DNA of 64,000 nt from SCUB01 sp041918675. Its GTDB lineage: Bacteria; Pseudomonadota; Alphaproteobacteria; Rhizobiales; Xanthobacteraceae. The stretch lies in the NCBI GenBank assembly GCA_041918675.1, contig JAYRVF010000001.1, positions 62,001-126,000 of the forward strand, given 5' to 3'. Below the pieces are notes generated by a model. The model saw only the letters and a program-made list of their open reading frames with translations, was not told the DNA's origin and made no database searches. This document shows, piece after piece, positions 24,584 to 33,502 of this stretch. Both the position numbers and the translations under genes were made by a program. The number at the start of each line of letters is the position of its first letter. Position 1 is the first letter of the stretch.

Positions 24584-25726
24584 CTAGCCCCACACCTTCG
24601 CGGCGACCTCGTTCATCAGATCGAGTTTGCGCCACTGTTCGTCCATGGCGAGCTTGTTGCCGCCGATGCCGGACGCAAATCCGCATTGCGGGCTGAGCGC
24701 GAGCTGGTCGATGGGAAGATAGCGGCTGGCGTCCTCGATCCGGCGCAGGAGGTCGTCGGCCGCCTCGATCTGGCCAGTCTTTGTCGTGATCAGGCCGAGC
24801 ACCGCGATGACGCCCTTGGGCACGAAGCGCAACGGCTCGAAGCCGCCGGCGCGGTCGCTGTCGTATTCGAGCAGCAGGCGATCATAGCGAAGCCCGCCGA
24901 ACAGCGTCTCGGCGATGGCGTCGTAGGTTCCCTCGCGATGCCACATGCTGGCGCGATTGCCGCGGCAGATGTGCAGGCCGAACACCGCGCGGCCCTTCAG
25001 GCCCTCGATCACCTTGTTGTCGGCCTCGACCGCGCGGCGCAGATTGGCGAGCGGGTCCTCGCCGCGCGCGGCAAGGCGGGCGAGCGTCGGAGGATCGACA
25101 TAACCGGTGTAGCTCGGCTCGTCGATCTGGACATAGTCGCAGCCCGCCTCGACCAGATCGCGCACCATGCGTTGCTGAATGGCGACGATGTCGGCGAGCA
25201 GCGCGTCGGAATCGGCGTAGGCATCGGACGCGGCGATGTCCGACATCTGGCAGACGCGGTCGGGACCCATCAGCGCGACCTTCACCGGCCGGCGCGTCAC
25301 CGCGCGCAGAAATTTGTATTCGTCGAGCGGCAGGCCGCGCGCCAGCTTGAGCTTTCCCGTCACCGGCGTGCGAAACGCGAGCACCGCGTCCTCGCCCCGC
25401 CGCATCGGCTTTTCCTCGGCGGACAGATTGTCGGGATGGGCGAGAAAGTGCCGCCACGAGCCCGCCCACATGTCCCAGCCGTCGATCTCGGAGAAGCTGA
25501 CCTGCCAGTTCAGACGACGGAACTCGCCGTCGGTGATGACGGGCAGATGGTGGGCTTCCTGCTCGGCCACGATATCGCGGATGGCCGCGTCCTGCGCCGC
25601 GCGCAACTCCTCGCGCGAGGTTTCCTTGCGCGCGAAGCGCATGAAGGCGTCCTTCAAGGCTTGCGGCCGCAACAGGCTGCCAATCTGGTCGACGCGCGCG
25701 TTGGCGAGTGCCGTGATTTCGGACAT
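24584..25726 (-). CDS. Cobalamin-independent methionine synthase-like methyltransferase (MetE C-terminal type)
   Basis: 380 residues, about half the length of MetE, covering only the catalytic C-terminal barrel. The zinc set expected for the family is present: His252 and Cys254 in LHICRGN, Glu287 in LLLEYDS, and Cys348 in LSPQCGF. Such short MetE-like proteins use homocysteine or other thiols with methyl donors that vary between members (some act on methylcobalamin or methoxylated compounds). The donor here is unknown. It lies just upstream of the C_GCAxxG_C_C protein. Confidence 0.88.
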   Translation of the reverse strand: MSEITALANARVDQIGSLLRPQALKDAFMRFARKETSREELRAAQDAAIRDIVAEQEAHHLPVITDGEFRRLNWQVSFSEIDGWDMWAGSWRHFLAHPDNLSAEEKPMRRGEDAVLAFRTPVTGKLKLARGLPLDEYKFLRAVTRRPVKVALMGPDRVCQMSDIAASDAYADSDALLADIVAIQQRMVRDLVEAGCDYVQIDEPSYTGYVDPPTLARLAARGEDPLANLRRAVEADNKVIEGLKGRAVFGLHICRGNRASMWHREGTYDAIAETLFGGLRYDRLLLEYDSDRAGGFEPLRFVPKGVIAVLGLITTKTGQIEAADDLLRRIEDASRYLPIDQLALSPQCGFASGIGGNKLAMDEQWRKLDLMNEVAAKVWG

Positions 25727-26530
25727 TTCAGGCGTTCTCCCAGGTGGGCTCGGGTTTCGGCGATGGCGTTGACGCCGTCTGTCGACGACGTGGTGACGAC
25801 GTTCGCGGGCGGCGCGATCGGCGAGGCTTCCTACTTCATTATGCCTGGCTTCGCATCACTCGCGCGGGCGCGCATGGCGATCCTTGTCGTGTCGCCTCGT
25901 GTCGCCGGCGGCAAGGAAGCGCGCATCGCCTTGGGCGGCCGGGTGGTCGGAATGCCATCTGCCAACGCGGCATGTTGTTGTAATTATCCTTCTAAAACAG
26001 TAGCTTGTATCGAAGCTGGAGACTCGCTCGCGCCGGTGTCCGCGCCTGTCCGCCAGGCGCGAATGCGTGCGATTTTCGGATTCGCAACCGTTCGTTCCGC
26101 GCCGCGAATCTCATGCGCGATCGATTCGAAAAGGGGGCTGTGGAAGACGCGCCGCGCCCTTGCGGGCGCGCGGAGCGGTCAAGTGGGAAGAAATACCGTT
26201 GGTCTCCGTTATTCTAATAGTTTCAATACATTAGACCGCGCCGAAGGCCCGGCAATGCACGTTGTTTTTCTGCCACAGTTGTCCAAAAACGCGCTTCCAA
26301 GGGCCTTGCGGAGTGCTTCCGTGATTGCCTGTGCAAACGGCATCGGTCATTTTCCCGAGTGCGACGGAGGGGGGCATTCCCAAGGTCGTCCCGTCTTTTT
26401 ACCAAACGATGTTTTCGAACCTCGATCGGTGAACGGGCGGTTTCCGGGGACTAAAGGGAACCTTCCTTGGGTGCGAGACCGCACTCGGCGGAGCCGGAAC
26501 CCTCCCAACAGCAACTTCTTGGAGGTTTAC
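25727..26530. other. 804-bp gap holding the porin leader
   Basis: Between the divergent MetE-like gene and the porin. GC falls sharply around 25970-26030 and 26200-26260. TTGGTC and TTCAAT near 26200-26228 are spaced like a weak promoter, which would give the porin a leader of about 300 bases. Long leaders are usual for Rhizobiales porins, but I see no defined riboswitch. Confidence 0.4.
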
Positions 26531-27937
26531 ATGAAGATGGTTAAGAGCCTTCTCCTGGGTTCGGCGGCGGGTCTCGTCGCGATCGCCGGAGCGCAGGCCG
26601 CCGATCTTCCCGTCAAGGCCAAAGCGGTCGAGTACGTGAAGGTTTGCTCCCTGTACGGTGCCGGTTTCTATTACATTCCGGGCACCGACATCTGCTTGAA
26701 GGTCGGCGGTCACGTCCGTGCGGACGTCGGCTACAACGGCGGTTCGTCGCTGACGGCCGGCCCGTTCGCCTCGGGCTGGAACAACCGCGTCAATGACAAT
26801 CCGTGGGTGCAGCGTTCGCTGTACTACGCTTCGTTCGACGCCCGTTCGCAGACGGCGTACGGCACCGCCCGCGCCTATATGACGATCGGCAGCAACTCCG
26901 ATTGGCCGAACTCGATCACTGGTTCGCCGTATCTGTTCCGCGGCTTCATCCAGTGGGCGGGCTTCACCCTCGGTCAGGCGACGTCGTTCTTCGATTTCTA
27001 CGGCTATTCCGCCTACCAGTACACCTATGGTCTCGCCAACGAGACGGCTGCGACCGGTTGGCGCGTGATGGCCTACACCGCTCAGTTCGGTGGCGGCTTG
27101 TCGGCGACGGTCTCTCTCGAAGAGCCGCGTCGTTCGACGATCACGACCTCGGTTACCAGCGGCAGCGGCGTTGCGGCGTCCATCCCGGCGCTGCTCGCCT
27201 CGAACCAGAGCGCGATCCGCTTCCCGGACGTGGTCGGCAACCTGCGCGTCGACCAGGCTTGGGGTTCCGCTCAGGTCATGGGCGCCCTGCATGACGTCAG
27301 CAACGGCTACAATACCGGCGTGTTCGGCAGCGGCTCGGTCGACCGCATCGGTTGGGCGGTCGGCGCCGGCGTGAAGGTCAACCTGCCGTCGCTCGGCGCG
27401 GGTGACAGCATCGCCCTCCAGGGCGTCTACTCGGTTGGTGCGCTCCGTTATGCGTCGTACATCGGTGGTACCTATAACTCGTTCAGCTTCAACCCGAACA
27501 ACGGCACGATGGGCTATGGCATCGTGTCCGATGCGACGGACAATACGGCTGGCACGATCACTTTGACCACTGCGTGGAGCATTGCGGCGGCCCTCGAGCA
27601 CTTCTGGCGTCCGGACCTCAAGACCAGCCTGTGGGTGAACTACCTCGCGGTTGACTACGGCGCGATCGGCGCCCAGCTCAACGGCTTGGTGGTGAACAAC
27701 GACTGGTCGACCTGGGTCGTCGGCTCGCGCACCGAGTGGGCGGTCAGCAAGCAGCTCAGCCTGGGCGCCGAAGTGGCCTACCACTATCTGCGTAGCGCCA
27801 ACCAGGGTGGTACCTACACGCTCGCGGCGGTTTTACCGGCTACGTCGTCGGCGGGTTATGCGAATGGTTCTTGGAACATCGCCGACCAGAGCGAGTGGAG
27901 CTTCCGCTTCCGCGCTCAGTACAACTTCGTCCCGTGA
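26531..27937 (+). CDS. Rhizobiales-type outer-membrane porin
   Basis: 468 residues from the ATG at 26531, five bases after GGAGG. Signal peptide MKMVKSLLLGSAAGLVAIAGAQA is followed by the mature N-terminus 'ADLPVKAKAVEYVKVCSLYG', the hallmark of alphaproteobacterial Porin_2 proteins. The first strand region 'GAGFYYIPGTDICLKVGGHVRAD' is also typical, and the protein ends with 'FRAQYNFVP' (an outer-membrane beta-barrel end). It has a single Cys pair near the start, often a disulfide. Codon use is more biased to frequent codons than its neighbours, indicating high expression. It has its own terminator. Confidence 0.95.
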   Translation: MKMVKSLLLGSAAGLVAIAGAQAADLPVKAKAVEYVKVCSLYGAGFYYIPGTDICLKVGGHVRADVGYNGGSSLTAGPFASGWNNRVNDNPWVQRSLYYASFDARSQTAYGTARAYMTIGSNSDWPNSITGSPYLFRGFIQWAGFTLGQATSFFDFYGYSAYQYTYGLANETAATGWRVMAYTAQFGGGLSATVSLEEPRRSTITTSVTSGSGVAASIPALLASNQSAIRFPDVVGNLRVDQAWGSAQVMGALHDVSNGYNTGVFGSGSVDRIGWAVGAGVKVNLPSLGAGDSIALQGVYSVGALRYASYIGGTYNSFSFNPNNGTMGYGIVSDATDNTAGTITLTTAWSIAAALEHFWRPDLKTSLWVNYLAVDYGAIGAQLNGLVVNNDWSTWVVGSRTEWAVSKQLSLGAEVAYHYLRSANQGGTYTLAAVLPATSSAGYANGSWNIADQSEWSFRFRAQYNFVP

Positions 27938-27989
27938 TAAGGGCTGCGTGATCGCCTGATCACGCTACCTGGGACAAAGGTACACGGAA

Positions 27990-28023
27990 CCCCCGGCGGG
28001 CAACCGCCGGGGGTTTTGTTTTG
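27990..28023 (+). terminator. Intrinsic terminator of the porin gene
   Basis: CCCCCGGCGG (27990-27999), loop GCAA, CCGCCGGGGG (28004-28013), then TTTTGTTTT. A perfect ten-base stem with a GNRA-type loop, 52 bp after the porin stop. Confidence 0.95.
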
Positions 28024-28046
28024 GCGTGCTTCCTTCACCTCTCCCC

Positions 28047-28098
28047 CGCCCCCTCCTTTGCCCTCCCCCGCATGCGGGGGAGGGTTGGGGTGGGGGCG
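28047..28098. repeat. 52-bp palindromic intergenic element, copy 2
   Basis: CGCCCCC (28047-28053) pairs with GGGGGCG (28092-28098). The 24-bp core at 28061-28084 is a perfect palindrome (CCCTCCCCCGCA facing TGCGGGGGAGGG), with a seven-base internal loop on each side. It is the same length as the palindrome at 541-592 and shares CCCCTCCTTT with it. Confidence 0.6.
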
Positions 28099-28184
28099 CG
28101 CCGCTTTTACTTGTTCTCAACCCGCGCGGTTGCCACATACTTCCAACGCAGGGTTAAGTTGTCCGAAGTTGGCAGGAGGCCCCC

Positions 28185-28415
28185 GTGCAGGTCATCCGTA
28201 TCGAGGCTGAATGGGACAATGAGGCGTCGGTGTGGGTGGCCACAAGCGACGACATCCCGCTCGTCGCCGAAGCGCCCACCCTTGAAGTCCTGGAAGCCAG
28301 GCCTCCCGGTCTCCTTCAGGATCTGATCGACGGCTCCGGTCCGGAAGTCGAGATCCCTGTCGAGGTCGTCGCGCATCGTGAAAGCCGGGTCTGGGTGCGC
28401 GGCCGCGCCGCATGA
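28185..28415 (+). CDS. DUF1902/HicB-like antitoxin
   Basis: 76 residues from a GTG at 28185, five bases after AGGAGG (28174-28179). It matches the DUF1902 pattern 'IRIEAEWDNEASVWVATSDDIP...EAPTLEVLEA'. The usual 'PGL' after the Asp-Asp appears shortened to 'PL', so a residue may have been lost. The stop overlaps the ATG of the hicA remnant (ATGA), the normal coupling of this pair. With the toxin broken, the antitoxin is probably a leftover. Confidence 0.75.
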   Translation: MQVIRIEAEWDNEASVWVATSDDIPLVAEAPTLEVLEARPPGLLQDLIDGSGPEVEIPVEVVAHRESRVWVRGRAA

Positions 28416-28608
28416 ACAATCTGACGCCCCGCTTAAAGGAACTGTTGAGCAAGGCCGGATGCTTCTTCGTGCGGCAGGGACGGGGCGCGATCACGAAATC
28501 TGGCAAAGCCCGGTAACGGGACGCCGCTTTCCCGTCGATAACGCAATCAAGTCACGGCACACGGCGAATGCCGTTCTCAGGCAGGCGGGACTGGCGAAAG
28601 CGTTTTGA
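28412..28608 (+). pseudogene. hicA: hicA-like toxin, frameshifted
   Basis: The ATG at 28412 starts 'MNNLTPRLKELLSKAGCFFVRQGRG', the HicA N-terminus, but this frame hits TAA at 28514-28516. The expected continuation, 'DHEIWQSPVTGRRF...IKSRHTANAVLRQAGLAKAF', is present immediately afterwards in another frame, ending at 28608. A two-base insertion within GGGCGCGATC (near 28483-28490) accounts for it. The catalytic His (DHEIW) is therefore cut from the N-terminus. The 3' end overlaps the convergent hydrolase gene by 32 bases. Confidence 0.85.
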
Positions 28609-29488
28609 TTCCCGCGCACGCTTCCGCGAACGCCGCGATCCGCGCGATGGTCGGCGCGTCCTCCAGCAGCGGCGCGTGGCCCTGGTCGGGCACCTCGACG
28701 ATTTCAAGATCCGGCCGCCGCGCGGCCATTTCCGCGACCGTCGCGGGCGAGAGCAGGTCCGACAGCGCGCCGCGCACCACCATCAGCGGCACGCCTTGGA
28801 GCGCGTCGTAAAGCGGCCACAGCGCGGGTGGCGGATTGTCCGCGTCGATCGCGGCGAAGCCGTCGGCGACGCGCGGATCGCAGGTGCCGACGAAGCGTCC
28901 GTCCTCGACCTTCCAGGCGCGCCTTGCCCAGGCCATCCAGTCGGCGTCCGTCAGCTTGGGGAAGTCCTGGCCGAACAGCGCCCTGTGATTGCGCGCGGCT
29001 TCCTCCCAACTCGTCGGCCGCGTGATCTTGCCGGCGTAGCCCTTGATGCGCGTGATGCCGGCCATGTCGAGCACCGGACCGACATCGTTGAAGACGACGC
29101 CCGCGAGGAACTCAGGCCGCATGGCGGCGAGCGTCATCGCGATCAATCCGCCGCGCGAGGTGCCGACGATGATCGCGCGATCGACGCCGAGCGCGGCGGC
29201 GACGGTGAGCACGTCGGCCGCTTCCACCGGCACCGTGTAGTTCTCCGGCTTCGGATCCTTTTGCGACAGGCCGCGCCCGCGCGAGTCGATCGCGACCACG
29301 CGGCGTCCGCCTTCGCGCCCATGCGCGAGGGCGGGGGCGAGCACGTCGAAATCCTCGACCGTTCGCGTCAGCCCGGCAAGGCAGATGATCGCGGGCCGCG
29401 CGGCCGCGCCGCGGTTGTAGTCGCGCGCGCGCAGCCGCAAGCCGTCGGCGCTGGTGATGAATTCGTCGCGGAAGGTGGCGGCGGTCAT
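28577..29488 (-). CDS. Alpha/beta hydrolase
   Basis: 303 residues with the alpha/beta hydrolase fold. The nucleophile is Ser111 in GTSRGG, the acid Asp lies in 'GALSDLLSP' near residue 242 and the base His in 'DQGHAPLLED' near 271. An oxyanion segment 'CLAGLTRTVEDF' precedes. Possible activities are esterase, lactonase or C-C hydrolase; nothing here decides. The next gene in the same direction, slt, lies upstream with a 13-bp gap. Confidence 0.87.
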   Translation of the reverse strand: MTAATFRDEFITSADGLRLRARDYNRGAAARPAIICLAGLTRTVEDFDVLAPALAHGREGGRRVVAIDSRGRGLSQKDPKPENYTVPVEAADVLTVAAALGVDRAIIVGTSRGGLIAMTLAAMRPEFLAGVVFNDVGPVLDMAGITRIKGYAGKITRPTSWEEAARNHRALFGQDFPKLTDADWMAWARRAWKVEDGRFVGTCDPRVADGFAAIDADNPPPALWPLYDALQGVPLMVVRGALSDLLSPATVAEMAARRPDLEIVEVPDQGHAPLLEDAPTIARIAAFAEACAGIKTLSPVPPA

Positions 29489-29501
29489 GGCAACGGTCTT
29501 C

Positions 29502-31757
29502 TCAGTTTTCCGGCGCGCCGGCGCCGCGCTTGAGGTCGGCCTCGATCATCAGCTTCGATCCGCCGCCGAAGCGGGCGCGATAGACCTGAAGGTTTTCGAG
29601 AATGCGCTGCACGTAATTGCGCGTCTCGGAGAACGGAATGCGCTCGACCCAGTCGATCGCGTCGACATTGGCCTCGCGCGGATCGCCGTATTGCGCGAGC
29701 CACTGGCGGATGCGCCCGCGCCCGGCATTGTAGGCGGCGAAGGTCAGAATGTAGGAGCCGCGATAATTCTCGATCAGCTCGCCGAGCTCGGCCGCGCCGA
29801 AGCTGACATTGTAGGCCGGATCGCTGAGCAGCCGCTTGGCGTCGAAGCCGACGCCGAATTTCTTGGCGACCTGACGCCCGGCGCCGGCGGTGACCTGCAT
29901 CAGCCCCATCGCTTTGGCGCTGGAGACGACCGTCGGGTTGAACGCGCTCTCCTGCCGCGCGATGGCGTAGACGATGCTCTTGTCGACCGCCGGCCCGATC
30001 GTCTGGAATTGCGGGATGCCGCTCACCGGATAGGCGTGATGGTCGAAGGGCAGGCCGTGGTTGAGCGCGCCCTTGCCGACGATCAATTGTCCGCGCGCGT
30101 CGCCGTTGCGCGCCGCGAGTTCGGCGAGGGCGGCGAGCGCGTCGGCGTTGTCGGCGCGTTCGCCGAGCTCGGCGAAGATCGGAACCACCAGCTCCTTTTC
30201 CTCCAGCGCGTAGAGCAGTTCGACCGCGCGCACGATTTCGAGCCGCTCGGCCCCGCCGCGCTGGGCCGGCGCGCCGCGCAAGGCGAGTTGCGGCAGGCCG
30301 AGCCGCGCGCGCGCGAGCTGGCCGTAATAGCTCGTCGAATGCGCGGCGGCGGCCTGATAGGCGGCCTGCGCCTCCTGCGTGCGCCCCATCGCCTCGGCTG
30401 CGCGGCCCTGCCAATATCCGCCGCGCGCCTTCGCCGTCGGGTTTTCGGTGTCGACGCCGATGTTGGCGAAGTGCCGCGCGGCGGTCGCCGGATCGTTGAG
30501 AAAGCGCAGCGCGATCCAGCCGGCGGTGAACTCGTGCTCGGTCTTGTAGATGCCGCGCGTGGGCGGCAGCGCGTCGCGGGCGACCGCATAGGCGGCGCGC
30601 GCGTTGCCCTCGTCGAGCAGCTTGCGCGCGAGCACGCGCCGCTCGACCCACCATTCGTCGAGATTGATCTGACGGGCCGGATCGCGCGGGGCGTGCTGCA
30701 TCATCTGCGCGGCCTCGGCGTTCTTGTCGTTGCGGCGCAGCCATTGGGCGCGCGAGAAGATGTAACCGGCGTCGTCGCGCGCCTCGGCCGGCACCGCGTC
30801 GAGCAGCGCCTTGGCGTTGCCGGCCTTGTCGATCACCGCGGCGCGGGCGCGGCCGATCGCCAGCGCCGCGCCGCCGACGCGCCGGGCCGCGCGCAGCGCC
30901 GGACCGGTTTCCTCCTTGTAGAGGAACATGTCCATGCGCGCCTTGTGATCGGCCGCGGTGATCAGCGCGCCGAACTGTTCGAGCGCGGCGTTCTCAACGC
31001 CTTCGGACATTTCGTCGTTGCGCCAGGCGTCGCGGACGAGACGCTGCGCGCCGGCGCGGTCGCCGCGCGCGATGAGGACGCGGGCGAGCACGAATTTGCC
31101 CTTGGCCGAGAGCGGCGTTTCGGCGGCGAACCAGGCCGCAACCGCGGCGTCGTCGCGCTTGTCGTCCCACAGGCTCGCCTCGCCGCGACGGCGCAGCAGG
31201 CCGAGCGAAGGCCAGCTCGGATTGGCGGCGACGAAAGCGCGGTAGCGTTCGGTCGTCGCGCCATTGTTGTCGGCGCGCAGGATGATCCATTCGGCGAGCT
31301 TGCGCGCGAGCGGATCGGTCAGCGCGCCGGCGGCCGCGGTCGCGGCGTCCGCGCGGCGAGCGCGAACATGTTCGATGATCTGTTCGAGCGCGGAGACATC
31401 GGCTTGCGGCGTCGACGTCGTCGCGGCGGCGGCAAGCGGCGCGGAGGGCGCGCGCGTGGATTTTCGCGACGCGGGGGGCGCCGCGCTCGGCGCGGACCTT
31501 GGCGCGGCGGCGGATTCCGCGGGTGCCGGCTTGGCGGCGGGGGTCGCGCCCTCGCGGGGAATCGGTCGCGGCTTGGGCAGCGGCACGGCACGCGCCTCGC
31601 GGCCGATGGCGACGAGCGCGCCAAAGCTCAACACGCCAAGAACCGGCGCGCCAAGATTCAGCGCGCCGAGACTCGGCACGCCGAGGCACAGCGCGACAAG
31701 GTTCGCAATGATCGTCGCTTTCGCTCTCGAACCGGCCATTCGTTCCCGCGCCTTCAT
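29502..31757 (-). CDS. slt: Soluble lytic murein transglycosylase
   Basis: 751 residues. A long alpha-helical superhelix (about 90-560) is followed by the SLT domain: 'IVYAIARQESAFNPTVVSSAKAMGLMQVT' holds the catalytic Glu, and 'FAAYNAGRGRIRQW' the glycan-binding motif. It cleaves peptidoglycan with 1,6-anhydro product in the periplasm. The signal region (residues 18-47) is made of five-residue xxxLG-like hydrophobic repeats encoded by a 15-bp minisatellite, which is unusual. An alternative start is Met7. Divergent from dapA, as in other Rhizobiales. Confidence 0.92.
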   Translation of the reverse strand: MKARERMAGSRAKATIIANLVALCLGVPSLGALNLGAPVLGVLSFGALVAIGREARAVPLPKPRPIPREGATPAAKPAPAESAAAPRSAPSAAPPASRKSTRAPSAPLAAAATTSTPQADVSALEQIIEHVRARRADAATAAAGALTDPLARKLAEWIILRADNNGATTERYRAFVAANPSWPSLGLLRRRGEASLWDDKRDDAAVAAWFAAETPLSAKGKFVLARVLIARGDRAGAQRLVRDAWRNDEMSEGVENAALEQFGALITAADHKARMDMFLYKEETGPALRAARRVGGAALAIGRARAAVIDKAGNAKALLDAVPAEARDDAGYIFSRAQWLRRNDKNAEAAQMMQHAPRDPARQINLDEWWVERRVLARKLLDEGNARAAYAVARDALPPTRGIYKTEHEFTAGWIALRFLNDPATAARHFANIGVDTENPTAKARGGYWQGRAAEAMGRTQEAQAAYQAAAAHSTSYYGQLARARLGLPQLALRGAPAQRGGAERLEIVRAVELLYALEEKELVVPIFAELGERADNADALAALAELAARNGDARGQLIVGKGALNHGLPFDHHAYPVSGIPQFQTIGPAVDKSIVYAIARQESAFNPTVVSSAKAMGLMQVTAGAGRQVAKKFGVGFDAKRLLSDPAYNVSFGAAELGELIENYRGSYILTFAAYNAGRGRIRQWLAQYGDPREANVDAIDWVERIPFSETRNYVQRILENLQVYRARFGGGSKLMIEADLKRGAGAPEN
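31618..31707. repeat. Six degenerate 15-bp tandem repeats inside slt
   Basis: Units of 15 bp starting at 31618, 31633, 31648, 31663, 31678 and 31693 share the pattern GCGCCnAGnnTCnGC. On the minus strand they encode the xxxLG repeats of the Slt signal region. Confidence 0.7.
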
Positions 31758-32044
31758 CTCCGCGACTTGATCCGCATGCCGTCGCGCGCGGCGACGGGTC
31801 TTGATCGTTCCCGAATCAGCGGGGCTGATGCGGCAAGGTATCTATTTGAAAAGATTAAAGAATAATGCCCAGGCGCCGACCCATCCTGTACCCGAAGCGC
31901 GGCCAAATCGAGGCTATCGCGCTTCGCCCGAAAACGGAAACGCCCGCCGCACGCCGGGCTTTCTTCCGCCGGACGAACCCGTTATCTAGTGGCACGCGCA
32001 AGACGACGCACGTCGCGCGGCAAATCTCGCTTCGGAGACGGATC

Positions 32045-32935
32045 ATGGCGGCCAAGTCGAATTTTCGCGGTTCCTTCACGGCACTGGCGACGCCATTCAA
32101 AAACGGCTCCGTCGACGAGGCCGCGTTCCGCGCGCTGGTGAACTGGCAGATCGCGGAAGGCACGCACGGCCTCGTCCCCGTCGGCACGACCGGCGAGTCC
32201 CCGACGCTCAGCCATGACGAGCATCGCCGCGTCGTGGAGTGGTGCGTCGCCGAGGCCAAGGGCCGCGTGCCCGTCATCGCCGGGACCGGATCGAATTCGA
32301 CGCAGGAGGCGATCGAACTGTCGCGCCACGCCGAGAAGGCCGGGGCCAGCGGCGTGCTCGTTGTGACGCCCTATTACAACAAGCCGACGCAGGAAGGGCT
32401 CTACCAGCACTACAAGGCGATCAACGACGCGATCGGCATTCCGATCATCATCTACAACATTCCCTCGCGCTCGGTGATCGACATGTCGGTCGAGACGATG
32501 AAGCGCCTGTTCGAGCTGCGCAACATCACCGGCGTCAAGGACGCGACCGCCAGCGTCACGCGGATATCTCAGCAGCGCGCCGCGCTCGGGCCGGATTTCA
32601 ACCAGCTCTCGGGCGAGGACTCCACCGCGCTCGGCGTCAGCGCCCATGGCGGGCACGGCTGCATCTCGGTGACCTCGAACGTCGCGCCGCGGCTGTGCTC
32701 GGAATTCCAGAAGGCGTGCCTGGCCGGCGACTACAAGACGGCGCTCGCGCTCAACGACAAGCTGTTGCCGCTGCACGTCAACCTGTTCGTCGAGACCAAT
32801 CCGTCGCCGGTGAAATACGCGCTGTCGCTGCTCGGCAAGTGCGAGGCGACGGTGCGGCTGCCGATGGTTCCGCTGTCGGAATCAAGCAAGTCGGTGGTCA
32901 GGGCGGCGATGGTGCACGCCGGCTTGTTGAACTGA
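32045..32935 (+). CDS. dapA: 4-hydroxy-tetrahydrodipicolinate synthase
   Basis: 296 residues from the ATG at 32045, preceded by GGAGAC. Condenses pyruvate with aspartate semialdehyde, the first step of the lysine/diaminopimelate branch. Schiff-base Lys165 in ITGVKDATAS and Tyr137 in IIIYNIPSRS are present, with the 'GTTGESPTLS' pyruvate loop (47-56). An upstream in-frame ATG at 31865 would add 60 non-conserved residues. It supplies the cell-wall precursor, and lies divergent to slt, which recycles cell wall. Confidence 0.97.
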   Translation: MAAKSNFRGSFTALATPFKNGSVDEAAFRALVNWQIAEGTHGLVPVGTTGESPTLSHDEHRRVVEWCVAEAKGRVPVIAGTGSNSTQEAIELSRHAEKAGASGVLVVTPYYNKPTQEGLYQHYKAINDAIGIPIIIYNIPSRSVIDMSVETMKRLFELRNITGVKDATASVTRISQQRAALGPDFNQLSGEDSTALGVSAHGGHGCISVTSNVAPRLCSEFQKACLAGDYKTALALNDKLLPLHVNLFVETNPSPVKYALSLLGKCEATVRLPMVPLSESSKSVVRAAMVHAGLLN

Positions 32936-33025
32936 CACGCGGGCGATGACATCCTCGCCGGCGCGGCGAGTCCGCCGGCGCGATCACACGCGCGCGTGGC
33001 CGGCGCGGGAAGCGGAGAGGGACCC

Positions 33026-33430
33026 ATGCTTCAGGACTTCAAGGATTTCGCCCTGAAGGGCAACGTCATCGATCTGGCGGTCGGCGTCATCATCGGCGCG
33101 GCGTTCGGCGCCATCGTGCAATCGATGGTCGGCGACATCGTCATGCCGGTGTTCGGCGCGATCACCGGCGGTCTCGATTTCTCGAACTACTTCACCGCGC
33201 TGTCGGGCAAGGTGTCCGCGACCTCGCTCGCCGACGCGCGCAAACAGGGCGCGGTGCTCGCCTGGGGCAACTTCCTGACCGTGGTGATCAACTTCGCGAT
33301 CATCGCCCTGGCGCTGTTCTTCGCCGTTCGGGTGTTGAGCAGGCTCAAGCGCAAGGAGGCCGCGACGCCGGCCGCGCCGACGCGGGATCAGGAACTCCTG
33401 ACCGAGATCCGCGATCTGTTGAAAAAATAG
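33026..33430 (+). CDS. mscL: Large-conductance mechanosensitive channel MscL
   Basis: 134 residues from the ATG at 33026, preceded by GGAGAGG. 'FKDFALKGNVIDLAVGVIIGAAFGAIVQSMVGDIVMP' is the first pore-lining helix; the second membrane helix is near 75-100, and a charged C-terminal helix 'DQELLTEIRDLLKK' forms the cytoplasmic bundle. Opens at near-lytic membrane tension to release solutes. It sits between dapA and smpB. Confidence 0.96.
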   Translation: MLQDFKDFALKGNVIDLAVGVIIGAAFGAIVQSMVGDIVMPVFGAITGGLDFSNYFTALSGKVSATSLADARKQGAVLAWGNFLTVVINFAIIALALFFAVRVLSRLKRKEAATPAAPTRDQELLTEIRDLLKK

Positions 33431-33502
33431 GCGCGAGACGCCATGTTGGATACGCCGGGGCGTCCTGTCCCGGCACGTCACTTCTTTGGGAATTGCGGGA
33501 CC

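Noticed and set aside
24545..26530. In-frame extension of the porin gene by 662 codons upstream
   Set aside because: It runs antisense through the MetE-like gene and then through non-coding sequence. The signal peptide and GGAGG fix the true start at 26531.
29454..31865. 803-codon plus-strand frame
   Set aside because: Exact antisense of slt, with the typical Arg/Gly/His composition of a shadow frame.
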